This document shows positions 10,700 through 21,809 of a stretch of DNA of 64,000 nucleotides, in pieces. The notes under the pieces were generated by a model. The model worked only from the letters and a program-made list of their open reading frames with translations, had not been told where the DNA came from and did not search any database. The stretch's first letter is position 1; every line of letters starts with the position of its first letter. The DNA lies in the NCBI GenBank assembly GCA_022225965.2, contig JAKJXP020000022.1:310001-374000 (forward strand), written 5' to 3'. The position numbers were made by a program, and so were the translations under genes. The stretch is from Diatrype stigma. Taxonomy: Eukaryota > Ascomycota > Sordariomycetes > Xylariales > Diatrypaceae.

Positions 10700-13600
10700 T
10701 TCATTTCTTTCTTTTTAATTTCCCAACACTATCGAACGATAAATATCGACTAAATACAGAAATTCATTAAAGCATTGCTATATTTATCGAAATGCTCCTA
10801 TATAAACAATTAAAATATCTTTTAAATAAAATCGACGATATTAAAAAACGAAAGATATTGCTTTTTCGAGAAAAACTGCTTGGAAATGGCATATTAAATC
10901 TTCGAATTTAGGAAAAGTTCCCTTATAAGGTCGTATTAAACATTAATAACGAAACTTTAGGCTTAGTTTTTATATTAAATTAATAAAAGCTTTAAAGCGA
11001 CGTTAAAAAACGAATCAGCTTATGGCTTATTCGAATTAGCCTTAAGTCGAGATTCGAAAAACGGAATTTTACCGAGATCGTTATTATAAGCATTACAGCA
11101 ATAAATTATTTTAATCGCTCGCTTATATTCGAAATCGGAATCGTTAACGGATTTTTGAAAGTACTTAAGGATCGATTTTTTAAAATAGCTCGAATTAAGA
11201 AACGCAAAAACGGCGGAACTTAATTTCGATTTATTGGCTTCGTTTTGCTTCGATTATTTTACCTTATTATTAATTTCGAATAAATTTTGCAAAGCTTCGG
11301 AAAAAATAAGGCGTAAATCGTTACGTTATTTTGTCGCAAAATCGTAAAAAGCCAGGCTATTAACTTAATTAATATCGTTTATTTAATTAGCTGTATTATC
11401 GTCGTTATTTCTTTCGGCTAACGTTATTTTACGTAAACCATTATTAATTCGAAAAACGTATATTAATCGAGCTTATATTAATTAAGCTTATATTTAACGA
11501 CGGCAAAGCAATTTAAAACGAAAAGTTTTCGATATGCTCTTTAAAGTACCCAAATTATCGAACGTCTAATACGAAACAAAAATATACGTAATATCTTGGT
11601 TTATTTGCTTTTTTATTATACGTTTAATGCATTACCAAATATTTAACAAATTCGTATTTAATAATAAATTAAATTAAACGATTTTTTAAATATTAAAAAT
11701 ATTAAGACCTATTCCGAAAGAAATCGTAGCAAATATAATTTTATCGATACTGTTCTTTTAAAAAAATTAATCGAAAATTCGATTTTTATCGGCCGAACGA
11801 ACGTTTGCGTCGTATTTTATAATAACTTCCTAAATAATAAGTTTAATAAATCCATATTTTAATATTAAATAATTAATAAAATAAAAGCAAATCGCAAGCA
11901 ATTAGGACTTATTATTTACGTAAATAATTATTTTCGAAATAGTTCGTATAACTTAAAGGCTTGCATTTTTAAAAAGGAATTCCAATCGTTTATAATTCCT
12001 AATAAATCCTCGAAAAAAAGGCTGAATTACTAGGGAAATTTCGAATCGGTCGACGGAAATACGGATAATATTTACGTCGGCACTAAACCCAACGTATTAA
12101 AAGATATATTTTTAATTATCTCGATTCAAAATAACTATATAACCAAATTAAAAAAGGCTTTTTTAAAAAAAAGCTTAAACGATATATAAATAAATAAAGT
12201 CTTTACAAAAGGTACGCCATTTTTTTACGACATAAAACTTATCGATTATAAATAAGCCGATAAATTTATGAAATCCGGGATTTTTCAAAATTGCTTTAAA
12301 TCTTAAATAAAGAAATTATTCGGAACTTAAAAGTACGTATAAATATTTCGCATTTTGGATATTTTTCCAAATAAAGCGGTTTTATTTAAGGTTAACTTAA
12401 ATATCGATATATTACGCTTTATAATTAACCTTAAAAAACGTATCCAAATCGACGAATATAAAAGTCGATTCCGGAATTTCCTTCTTAATGGAATTAATTT
12501 AAATTTCGCCCAATTTCGTTAACGAAACGATTTAAATAATAATTAATCCAATAATGGCTATAAAGGCATATAATACGGCATTTTTATTATAACCGGTAAT
12601 AACAATAAAAACAATATCGCTTTTAAAATATACCAATCGTTGAATAGCTTTAATTTAACCATTTTTAATTTCTTTTATACCGATAATCGTTCGAATAATA
12701 TTGATAATAAAGATTTATTAAATATTAATTCGATTTGCCGTATATTCGACGATTTATTTGTAACGCTTTAAAAAGATTTTCCTAATTTCGCCCGCGGAAT
12801 TTTGGCTTTTATTAAATTTATTAATTATAATACGGACTTATTTTTTCGTTAAAAAGCCTAAAAATTCATTTTGCTTAATCCAGGCTAAATTTAGGGCTTA
12901 ATTATGGCTATTAAAAGGCGACGATATGGTATTGTTTTTCGATTTTCTTTAAAATCGAAGATTTAACGTATAAAAATGCGACTTATACTTTAAAAATAAA
13001 AACGTAAAGTTCTTAATAATTGTTTTAATTAAAAAATCGTATTAACAAGTTATATAAAAGCTTTAAATGGTTTCCGAATAACAGCAAATCGGTTATTTAT
13101 AAGAACTATTAAAAACGTCCATAAAAGCGAATTTTTATTATTTCTTAAATGGTTTTCGTCGTTAAAAATAAACCTTAAAAACGTATCTTTAAAGTTTTAA
13201 CTAAATGGTAATTTTTTTGCCGAACCTTTAAGAAAAGTCGCTAACGGTAATTTTTTCTTTTTAATTACCTTTATTCGATTGCCGTATAGGAATTTATACA
13301 TTTTTAAGCGCAAAAATATAAAATTAAATTCGTTAAAAAGCGCTATAAATTGTAATTTTTAATATGTATTTAAAATATTCATTAAGGCCGTAATCGTTAA
13401 GGAATCGTATAATAACTAAAGGAACAAATTTTTTTTATACCAAAATTTTTTCTTAATGTAGCCCTTTTTCGGATTGCCGTTTTAAACCTTTTTTTTGGGC
13501 CACTTTATAGGTATATATCTTAATATATACGGGAAATGTTCGGAATGGTTTAAATTACATTAAAATTACCGCTAAAATTTATTAACAGAATTATTGGTTA
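10700..13600. pseudogene. Unclassified RIP-degraded repeat relic
   Basis: Reading TAA as a mutated CAA, two long quasi-open + strand frames appear (about 10970-12500 and about 11960-13500), overlapping in different frames. The strand and the true frame are therefore not certain. I see no LTR, no zinc knuckle and no transposase motif I can name. Dinucleotide bias matches the copia relic, so a former multicopy element is likely. It ends within tens of bases of the composition boundary at about 13605. Confidence 0.4.
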
Positions 13601-13605
13601 AATAA

Positions 13606-13853
13606 TGTAGGACTGCGCGCAGCGCAGCTGGCCCAGAAAAAGGTCTGTTTCTGAGATAAGCCCGAGCCTCGTTAGCTGCAAATACATACGCCGAGTGGAT
13701 CCCCACGGAATTTTTATCGGCTTCAAACCCCGGGATTCGCTATATAGGGGAGGCCTAGGCTATCCGCTCTGTTCCGCAAAAGTATGGTACCGAATCGACT
13801 TCTACATTTTTAACTTTCACTTTCTAGCCGGATAGGCTAAGCATGGCAAAGCA
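13606..13853. promoter_or_regulatory. Boundary DNA and upstream region of the ketoacyl synthase gene
   Basis: Balanced base composition begins with a GC-rich palindromic string (CTGCGCGCAG near 13614). A pyrimidine stretch ending ACTTTCTAG (to about 13829) could be a 3' splice site of a leader intron. An upstream ATG at 13843 opens a 10-codon frame that ends at 13872, overlapping the gene's own start. Confidence 0.45.
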
Positions 13854-15359
13854 ATGCGCCGCGTCGTCGTGACAGGCCTCGGCGCTATCACGCCTCTGGG
13901 CGTAGGGGTGCGGCGCACATGGAGCAGACTCCTGGCCGGACAGTCGGGCATCGTGAGCACCGCTGGCTACGAGCCGCACCAGCGGTGGAGCGACCTCACG
14001 AGCAAGGTGGCCGGCATCGTCCCGAAGGATGGGACCGGCGACGGCTTCTGGCGTCCGGGAGACTGGCTGTCCGCCACGGAGCAGCGGCGCATGTCGCTGT
14101 TCTCCCAGTACGCGATCGCGGCGACGGAGATGGCGCTGGAGGATGCGGGCTGGAAGCCCGGTGGTGACCAGACAGACGCACTGGAGTCGACCGGCGTCTG
14201 TCTGGGAAGCGGGATCGGCAACTTGGACGAGATATATGCTACCAGCCTTGCATTCGAGAAAGATGTAAGTACATCCTGCAGATACTCACTCACTCACTCA
14301 CTCGTGTTTCTGGATTATTGAGATTTGATGGTGGTTGTGGTGGTGCTAAGACCTTTCCCCCTAGGGCTACAAGAAAGTTTCGCCGCTGTTCGTGCCGCAG
14401 ATCCTCACCAACATGGCAGCGGGCCACATCTCCATGAAGCACGGCTTCCAGGGGCCGAACCACGCCGTGACGACGGCGTGCACGACGGGCGCCCACTCGA
14501 TCGGGGACGCGTCGCGCTTCATCGCCTTCGGGGACGCCGACGTGATGGTGGCCGGGGGCTCGGAGTCGTGCATCCACCCGCTGACCTTCGCCGGGTTCGG
14601 GCGGTCGCGGTCGCTGTCCACGGCCTTCAACGGCGACCCCGCCGCGAGCTGCCGCCCCTTCGACCGCCGGCGCAGCGGCTTCGTCGTGGCCGAGGGCGCC
14701 GCCGTGCTCGTGCTGGAGGAGCTGGCCCACGCCCGCGCCCGCGGCGCCCGCATCTACGCCGAGCTCCGCGGCTACGGGACCAGCGGCGACGCCCACCACA
14801 TGACGGCGCCCCGCGCGGACGGGTCGGGCGCCTTCCTGGCGATGCGGAGGGCGCTGAAGCACGGCGGCATCAAGCCCGGACAGGTCGACTACATCAATGC
14901 GCACGCCACGGCGACGACGGTCGGCGACGCGGCCGAGGCATCGGCTATCCGGAGTCTGATGTGCGGCGAGGAGGGGTATGCCGACGAAGGCCAGGTCACG
15001 GCGAGCAGCACGAAAGGGTCCATTGGCCATCTTCTTGGCGCGGCGGGAGCAATAGAGGCTCTGTTTGCAGTTATGGCCATTACAGAGGTAAGCAAGGACG
15101 TTTCCATTTCTCTTTTCATCTTTCATTTCCGTCTCCATCTCTATCTACAGTAATTATTCCGCATAATTTCGACGCTCGCAGCTAAAACTTGTGATAGAAC
15201 GCGGTTCCTCCCACCCTGAACCTACACGACCCTGACATCCAACCTAAGTTCAACCTCGTACCGCTGGAAGCGCAGCAAAAGGAGGTGAAGGTAGCGATGT
15301 CGAATAGCTTTGGATTTGGCGGCACCAATGCATCACTCGTTTTCTCCGAGTATACTTAA
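13854..15359 (+). CDS. cem1: Mitochondrial 3-oxoacyl-[acyl-carrier-protein] synthase (KAS II type)
   Basis: This condensing enzyme of mitochondrial type II fatty-acid synthesis extends acyl-ACP with malonyl-ACP and ultimately supplies octanoyl-ACP for lipoate. Exons are 13854-14264, 14365-15087 and 15198-15359, all phase 0, giving 431 residues. That is the usual length of the FabF/CEM1 family. The protein opens with [17 protein letters not shown], the typical family start. The catalytic triad is intact: Cys about 176 in [10 protein letters not shown], His about 317 in NAHAT, His about 359 in [11 protein letters not shown], with the nearby Lys in SSTKGS. The end [14 protein letters not shown] is also canonical. 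No obvious cleavable presequence precedes the domain, which is common for fungal members. The start ATG lies inside a short overlapping upstream frame (13843-13872). Its neighbour is another mitochondrial gene in the same orientation. Confidence 0.95.
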
Positions 15360-15812
15360 CTAGGGAGAGCATATAAGGGGCAACGAATGTATTACTATAT
15401 TAGAGCTATACACCTCAATGACTGTATGATTACGAGCTTGTAGAACAATCTATCTACTCGACTGTTCCGTCACAGGCACTTTTGAAAGTTGAAACATGAA
15501 TCTCATTAGTTCTTATTGGTCGAAAACCCATCGTACAACCCTGTCGGGGATCGGGGTTACATGGCATTGGCGCATATTAGTTTTTTTTTTTTATGTGCAT
15601 ATCAAACACCGATTACCGCTATCGAAAAGAAAACCATGACGTGAACGTGAGTATCTTTAATTGGCACCCAGACACAGAACCCGAAAGCTATAATAACTGT
15701 TCGCGAAATTTCGACATATACCGACGCACCCAAGCATAAGCGCATTCAATCCGGAGTGTTCAGTGCTAGCAGCCCGACCGATCGCAACCTCTCGACTCGA
15801 AATCCGATAACA
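15360..15812. other. Intergenic, 3' of cem1 and 5' of the CBP3-like gene
   Basis: Nothing coding is seen. A T-run of 12 (about 15581-15592) is present. A GTG-initiated extension of the next frame exists from 15756, but the first good ATG is at 15813. Confidence 0.6.
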
Positions 15813-16947
15813 ATGGCATGCCGCAGCTGCTGCCGACGGCAGCTGAGCCTGTTGGGCCGACAAGCGAATACCCTCACAGCGGAAGTGCAAATTGCTGCTG
15901 CTGTCACCACCCCTCAAACAAGACAACCGATAACCCGCCAACTACGACCTCGATCCGCACCAAGGAGGAGTTTCCATAGTACGCCCCGACGGGCGGGGAC
16001 GTTTAGCGATGCCATCTCCAACGTATTCAGCAGGCAGGCGGAACCGTATAGGATACTGCACGCTACAGAGGCCATTTACAAGGCATGCGCCAAAGATGCG
16101 GGTTACAGAATAGATCCGGCGCATATAAAAGCAGGGACGATACCGAAAACGCCAGAGGGTGAACATATTGGCGTCGGCGAGGGGACGTGGCATACCGGTA
16201 TGGTGGACTCTCGACCTTTTATTGCCATTCATTTATTCATTTACTCATTCATCCATCCACCCCTCCCCCTCCTTGCTCCCCGGGGTATATTATACTACGG
16301 GGTAAAGGCTGACTTCAAGTCGTTTTTCTAATCTGGATACACGACATGCAGACTTCAAGCTCCCGCCCACGTTCAGCACCTGGTCGCAGGTGACGATGCT
16401 GCACATGTACCTCGTGTACGCGCGGCTGCGGAAGCTGGAGGCGGAGGCGGCGCGGTCGTGGCAGAAGCAGCTGACGGACCACTTCTTCTTCGACGCGGAG
16501 GACCGGATGGAGCTGTCGCACGGGCTGTCGTCGCGCGGGCTCCGGCACCGCTACCTCAAGGACCTGTTCGTGCAGTGGCGCGGCGTGCTGGTCGCCTACG
16601 ACGAAGGGGTCGTCCGCGGCGACCCGGCCCTCGCCGCCGCCGTCTGGCGCAACGTCTTCAAGGCCCGCCCCGACGTCGACGCCCGCGCCGTCGCCGCCAT
16701 CGTCAGCTGGATGCGCCTCTGTCTCAAGATGCTCGACCAGATGCCCGACGAGGCCCTCGTCTCCCACGCCCAGAGCACCTTCAAGTGGCCCGCCCGCAAC
16801 GAGCTCGCCACCGTCGACATCCCCGTGCGGGAGCTCAGGGGGCAGGTCGCCCCGCCGGCCGCCGTGCCGCCGCCCCCGACGCCCTCACCACCATCGCCGC
16901 AATCGCGGCCGCGGGTAGCACCGGTGAAGAAGGCCGCTGCCGTGTAG
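15813..16947 (+). CDS. cbp3: Ubiquinol-cytochrome c chaperone, CBP3/UQCC1 family
   Basis: This is an assembly factor of respiratory complex III that in yeast binds newly made cytochrome b at the mitochondrial ribosome together with Cbp6. Exons are 15813-16197 and 16352-16947, with an intron of 154 bp in phase 1, giving 326 residues. The N-terminus (about 70 residues; many Arg, Ser, Gln, ending RRSFHSTPRRAG) looks like a mitochondrial presequence. The chaperone domain follows the splice: FKLPPTFSTWSQVTMLHMYL, then DHFFFDAEDRMELSHGLSSR, then LKDLFVQWRGVLVAYDEGVV. The C-terminus is Pro-rich. Start choice: ATG 15813 has A at -3 and G at +4, while the longer open frame begins at GTG. The gene converges with DHFR. 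Confidence 0.92.
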
Positions 16948-17217
16948 ATTAGTGTATGTTTGACGCTGGGTCCTCTTTGTTGGCGGCGGGGGGGGGGGGG
17001 GTCTGCGTTGGGGCTAGATAGAATCGGCAGTATCTGGGCTGGTAGTAGTAGTCCAACTGTCTCGCGCATATATGTATGCACTGTATGTAACAACAGGTTT
17101 TCGAGCACGAGACCATGATGAAGACGCATGACCGTGACCATCCCGGTTGCAGATGAAGATAAGGGTATAGAGAAATAGAGAAAGGGAAGATAGATAACGT
17201 TCAATTCCTCCAATCAA
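16948..17217. other. Short convergent gap with a G homopolymer
   Basis: This is the 3' region shared by two convergent genes. A run of 14 G (16988-17001) lies in it, a likely polymorphic site and a potential sequencing-error site. No gene is seen. Confidence 0.7.
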
Positions 17218-18100
17218 TCAATCAATCTTCTCCCACATCTGGAACTCGTACTCCGCCCCGTTCTCCTCCTGCACCCCCGCGGGAACCGTCTCGCCCGTCC
17301 ATGCGTCGAGCTCCGCTTTCGATCTCTGCACCCACCCGCTCCCCGTCCCCATCCCCGCCTCTGTCGCCGCGCGGGCCTCCTCCGTTAGCTCTAGAGGGAA
17401 GAACGTATCGCACTCGAAATCGCTCGCCACCTTCGTCAGCAGCACTCTCCTAGCTTCTTTCAGCCCCAGGGCCGCGCCGTAGATCTGCGCCCCGCCGATG
17501 ACGAAGACGTGACCATCCGGTCTTGCCGTAGTGGCAGCGGCAGCACGGCTCGACCTGAGGTACTCGATGGCCTTCTCGAGGGAGCCGACCCTGACGGCCT
17601 CCGTCTCGGCGTTCAACACCTCTTGTGGCGGCGGAGGCTCCGCGTGGGAGCGGCTGATGACGATGTTGAGCCGGCCCTTCAGGGGCCGGAATCGGGGCGG
17701 TATGCTGTCCCAGGTCTTGCGCCCCATGATGACCGCGTTCACGGCTGGCGGCTGCGTCTGCAAGAAGGGGCGGTTTTCTCTCCGCGTTAGTAGGTAGTGG
17801 ATATAAGAGGATACCCCGTGTAAACAGTAGAATATACTTTCAATGAAGCCGTCATAAAACAAAAAAAATTAACTTGTTCGCGTAGAGAAGGAAGGGAGTA
17901 AAGGGGTTGGCGGGTCTGAATCATACCGTGCTCGGTAGGCGCTTGGTGACTCGTGCGAAGTACGCCATCTCCTTCTTCAGCCCGGTCCACGGCAGCGTGC
18001 CCGCGCGGCCGATCCCCATATTCCGGGTCGCCGCCACGATGAGCGTCAACTCGAGGGGGAGGGGCATCTCGGCGGCAGCAGCTGCTGCTTGGTTGGACAT
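17218..18100 (-). CDS. Dihydrofolate reductase
   Basis: The enzyme reduces dihydrofolate to tetrahydrofolate with NADPH, feeding thymidylate and purine synthesis. Exons on the minus strand are 18100-17927 (58 codons) and 17757-17218, with an intron of 169 bp in phase 0, giving 237 residues. Length is larger than bacterial DHFR but usual for fungi. Visible motifs are LTLIVAATRNMGIGRAGTLP at the N-terminus with the catalytic acidic residue in LKKEMAYF, NAVIMGRKTWDSIPPRFRPL (NADPH/substrate loop), RLNIVISRS, and GHVFVIGGAQIYGAAL. C-terminal EYEFQMWEK is the usual terminal strand. Ala-rich (residues 5-10) and Pro-rich spots are lineage decoration. It converges with the CBP3-like gene and shares strand with the two genes upstream. 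Confidence 0.96.
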
Positions 18101-18830
18101 TTGGACCTGGGTAAGGTCTGGATACGGGATTTGAAATTGAAGTAAAGAAGCACGGCTCGGGCAAGATAATGATTATATTCTATTCTTATGTCAATGTACC
18201 GTCGTTCGTAGCTGCTATAGTTTCGTCTGTGGTTATAGAGAGAGAATGCATGCAGTTGTTAACTACCAAATAGGGAGCTGAAAGGTTTTGAGGCTTACCT
18301 GTGGGCGGATAAGTAGCAGCTATCTGGGTACATACAGGTATGTAAGGAGGTAGCTGGTGTGAACCGCTGTAAGGCGCGCTAAGTCCAGCGATGTGAACCG
18401 CTAAACGGTTTTCTTAGGGCTGAACAAGACGGGAGCTTTTGATGAGCCAGCCCCTGAATCCATTTGATACGTATTTGACTATTATACTGTTTTCCTCTCT
18501 TCAGCACCGAGACGAATCAAATTATTTCATACCTTGTACACACAAGCTGAAAATTCGTAGCCATACCTTTCAACTATGCATTGGCATACCGCAGGTAAAA
18601 CCAGCAGCTCGTTTGTAGGTAAGGCTCACAATTAAGCAATGGCTGGCCTTGTAGCGGCTCCCTCAACAGTTACCTCCTATCGAGGCTTTAGTCTTCGCTG
18701 GGTAGAAGTAGGTATGTAGGTGAAATCAGGCAAAAGCGCATAGTATAAGCCATCCTAAGATACACCCTATCGCGATTTCCCAACCGACTCCGAACAACCT
18801 ACCTAGACAACTAACCCGCCGGCGGGTGGC
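18101..18830. other. Intergenic between DHFR and the dioxygenase gene
   Basis: This is DHFR's likely promoter plus the 3' end of the next minus-strand gene. It contains several GTAGGTA/TACCTAC-like short repeats typical of this genome's spacers. No gene is seen. Confidence 0.6.
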
Positions 18831-20109
18831 TCACGCAGCCACCACGCCAACACCCTTCACCTCCACCTTCCCCTCCATATCCATCTCCATCGCCAACCTC
18901 CTGGCCTCCTCCCTCCTCATAGCCTCCTGGACCCGGACGCGCTCGGGGACGACCGGCTCGCGCGGCGCGGTGATGCGCCAGCCCTCGAGCGGCGCGTCGG
19001 GGCCGCGGCCGAGGGCGCGCAGCGTCTTCTGCTCGACGAGGCTGTACTGCCCGTCCGGCCGGTCGAAGCAGTGCGGCTCGCGCAGGCTCACCGGCGGGTT
19101 CGTGATGATGCGCACGCGCCGTAGCGCGTTGCTTGTCGCGCAGTGCATCATTCTGTATCAGGGAGTCAGCGGGGACAGTATCTTTTCTTTCCGGTTCTCC
19201 GTTTCTGGAGTAGGCTAGGTAGGGTAGGAGGGTATTTTATCTTCGTTCAGTGGGGGAGGGGGAGATTGGCCACAGGGAGCTACTCACAATGGATGCATTA
19301 GATATACATCGCCGATTTCCCCGGTCGCCTCGACGAACGAAGAGTCGTCGCATGATCGGGCCACATCCCGGTACCAATCTAGGTTCAGCTCCCGCGCGAA
19401 GTCCGGGTCCGATCTCGGTTGCATCCGCGGTGAGACACCATCGGGGTGGTCATACAGCCAGCGCGCGATCTTGGGGATCGCGTCAGGACACACTAGGTGG
19501 CGTTAGCAAGGTTGAAATGCGTATCCATACTAGAAAGGTGAGTGCGAGGAAGGAGCCCAAGAGGGAGACTACTAGACATGTGACTATTGGGGAGAAGAGA
19601 GGGAACCAGCTGGCCTACGCACGCATAGTGCCGCCGCCCTCGGGCACGATATCGGTGAACAGCGGGATGACGAGCAGGGCCTGTTCGGGGCTGTCGAGGT
19701 AGTGGACGAAGAAGTCGCCGTCGACGTGCCACTCGTTGAGGTCCTTGGGCGGGACGGGGCGGCCCTCGCCCGCAGCGCTGCCGAGGCTGACGATGAGCGA
19801 GTCGCCCCAGCGGCGCGACTCGGGGCTGACGCGGGCCTCGCCGCCGCACAGCTCGCAGATGGCCGCCCACGCGCGCGGCGCGAACGCCGCGCAGTCGAAC
19901 GTCCGGTGCCACGGCATGTTGGTGCGCGCCCGCGTCCACGTGCTCCGGTCCGTCGCCGACATCCCCAGACGCGTCCACGCCCCCGCCGTCATCTCCGCCG
20001 CCTGCGCCGGAGTGAAGCACCCCCGCAGCTTTACGTACCCGTGCGCCAGGAAGAACGCCTTCTCCTCGTCTGTGAGCGGGGCCGGCGGCGGCGGCGGCGA
20101 GGAGGCCAT
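18831..20109 (-). CDS. Phytanoyl-CoA dioxygenase-family Fe(II)/2-oxoglutarate oxygenase
   Basis: This is a PhyH-like oxygenase whose substrate cannot be read from sequence. Minus-strand exons are 20109-19623, 19492-19288 and 19152-18831, joined in phases 1 and 2, giving 337 residues. Iron-binding ligands are visible: His 128 and Asp 130 in NEWHVDGDFF, and the distal His in YLMHPLMMHCAT (created across the second splice). A following Arg-containing strand (RRVRIITNPPVSL) fits the 2-oxoglutarate site. GGGTMLCPDAIPKI, also made by splicing, matches the family's GGGT loop, which supports both junctions. No signal peptide or C-terminal peroxisomal SKL is seen, so a cytosolic location is inferred. 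The C-terminal 60 residues are Arg/Glu-rich. Confidence 0.88.
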
Positions 20110-20879
20110 GGCTGACTGAACTGGCTGTATGCTATGTGTGTTAGATATGGTATAGGTAGAGGTGTGTAGGTAAAGCACGTCTGAGAAGGGATTGCAAGTG
20201 GGGAGTAAAGAAGAGTCAAAATAGGACTACTTGGTAGTATTTGTGTGTCTACCTAGCTAAAGGGGGGTTTATCTGGTGGACTCTGGACTGCTTGCGTGGG
20301 AAAGTGTAAGACGGGGAACACCACTAGCCATACCTCAGTACCTTAGAACCAGTCCGCTAGGCAGCCTCAACCAACATATATGATCTTACGATACCAACCG
20401 CCCCGCCGTCTAGAACAACCAACAGCTAAACCAACGTGGTTTGCGGGGAACGTAAGATTCGTATACTAGACATTGGGGGTGTTCCCATTGGACAACCTGG
20501 GGTTCGTTTAAGCAGCATCGGGAATGCTCCAATTCTGGATAGAGGTTGCGGTCTCGGCTAAGCTACCTGTTTACCTATGCACCATTACCGGCTTGGCTCC
20601 ATAAGCTGCTACGTATCTATCCCGTCCTGACTGTCCAGCCGCGGTTTCCTGCACGATGGTCTATAGGTAATAGTCTAGCGAGTGCTCATTAGGCACCTAG
20701 CATTCTCGAAGAATCTAGTCTCCAAGTCTAGTTTTATACTACAACGGCTCGACGGCCGAAGGAAGATGGCAAGAAACTCTTCTGCGAAATAAGCTCTCCG
20801 CCCCTGCTCTAATGCTAAGCGAGCTGTGCCACACAATGAGTACACTTTCGAGAAAGCAGGCGACGGCCTTTCAAGAAGT
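20110..20879. other. Intergenic
   Basis: This is the upstream region of the dioxygenase gene and 3' region of the phosphatase gene. No gene-like frame is seen. Confidence 0.6.
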
Positions 20880-21809
20880 TCATGATGTCTCCGCGGCGCG
20901 AAGATCGCTCAGCTTATCCACGTAGTATGCGGGCACGACCTCAGCACCTTCCTGTTCCCAATCCCCCTTTGAGCTCACGCCGGTCAAGACGGCTAGCGTC
21001 CCACCAAGCTTTCCTTGGATGCCGAACTTGATGTCCGTGTCCAGGCGGTCCCCAACCATGCAAGTCCGAGCCCGGTCCAGCTGGAACTTCCCCTCTATGG
21101 CATCCATCATAGCCTGACTGGGCTTGCCCAAGGCAATGGGTGCCTCGCCGGTCATGTTGACCAGCGGGACGGAGATAGAGCCGGCGCCGGGGAAGAAGGT
21201 GTGGCTCATCGGCAGCGTGCTGTCGAGGTTCGTGGCGAGGAACTTGGCGCCGCGGCGGAGGTACTGAAAGCCCATGGACAGCTTCAGGTAGTTGATGTGG
21301 AAGTCCAGGCCGGCCAGGACGACGCCGACGTCCGGGTCCAGGAGGGAGCCGTCGGCGAGGCCGGCGAAATCCTCGGGGGCGATGTCGCGGCGCAGGGCCG
21401 GGTCGGTGCCGCCGACGAAGGGGACGCCCTCGGCGCGCAGCTCGGTCTCGATGCCGCTCTCGCCGATAACGAAGACCTTGTTGCGCGGCTCGGGCAGACG
21501 CAGGATGCGCGCGATGTAGACGGCGGACGAGTAGGCCGACGCGAAGATCTCGTCGACCCGGCTCGGGATCCCCATCGCCGTCAGCTTCTTCTGGTAGTCC
21601 TGGCGCGACTTGGTCGAGTTGTTGGTCACGAAGACGACCCGCTTGCCCCGCGCCCGCAGCAGCTCCAGCGTCTCCACGACGCCCTCGAACAGGTGGTCCC
21701 CCGACCACAGCACCCCGTCGCAGTCGAACAGGAACACATCGAACTGCCCGATGAACTCGTTGATGGCTCCCGAGTCGCCGGTGAGGTATTTCGGCTGCGT
21801 CTGCGCCAT
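20880..21809 (-). CDS. pho13: PHO13-type HAD phosphatase (4-nitrophenylphosphatase / phosphoglycolate phosphatase)
   Basis: This is a cytosolic HAD phosphatase. Yeast Pho13 and human PGP clear toxic metabolic side products such as 2-phosphoglycolate and 4-phosphoerythronate. It is a single exon of 309 residues, the normal family length. Motif I is FLFDCDGVLW, with nucleophile Asp 29 and acid/base Asp 31. Motif II is VVFVTNNSTKSR (about 58-69). The Lys of motif III lies in GKPSQAMMDAI. Motif IV, VGDRLDTDIKFG, holds Asp about 254 and Asp 259. Between them is the C2 cap domain with AYSSAVYIARIL and GLDFHINYLKL. All catalytic residues are present, so an active enzyme is expected. ATG 21809 starts just before the conserved region and has no competitor. 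Confidence 0.95.
   Translation of the reverse strand: MAQTQPKYLTGDSGAINEFIGQFDVFLFDCDGVLWSGDHLFEGVVETLELLRARGKRVVFVTNNSTKSRQDYQKKLTAMGIPSRVDEIFASAYSSAVYIARILRLPEPRNKVFVIGESGIETELRAEGVPFVGGTDPALRRDIAPEDFAGLADGSLLDPDVGVVLAGLDFHINYLKLSMGFQYLRRGAKFLATNLDSTLPMSHTFFPGAGSISVPLVNMTGEAPIALGKPSQAMMDAIEGKFQLDRARTCMVGDRLDTDIKFGIQGKLGGTLAVLTGVSSKGDWEQEGAEVVPAYYVDKLSDLRAAETS

Larger units (their letters stand above)
1..13605. other. AT-rich, RIP-degraded transposon compartment
   Basis: The whole stretch is strongly AT-rich and carries stop codons in every frame of every recognisable domain. CpA/TpG dinucleotides are visibly scarce, TpA is abundant and CpG is common (many acg, tcg and cga). That is the pattern expected when repeat-induced point mutation turns CpA into TpA on either strand. 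No intact gene is present. Named relics are listed separately. The remaining parts (about 1676-1970, 8086-8214, 9244-10045, 10216-10700) show only AT-rich sequence without a recognisable element. Composition changes to balanced, CpA-containing DNA within a few tens of bases near 13605. Confidence 0.9.

Noticed and set aside
14290..15138. 282-codon minus-strand frame and several + strand frames in the ketoacyl synthase region
   Set aside because: Shadows of the GC-rich cem1 exon, with Arg/Ala/Gly-rich nonsense composition and the true frame clearly established by family motifs.
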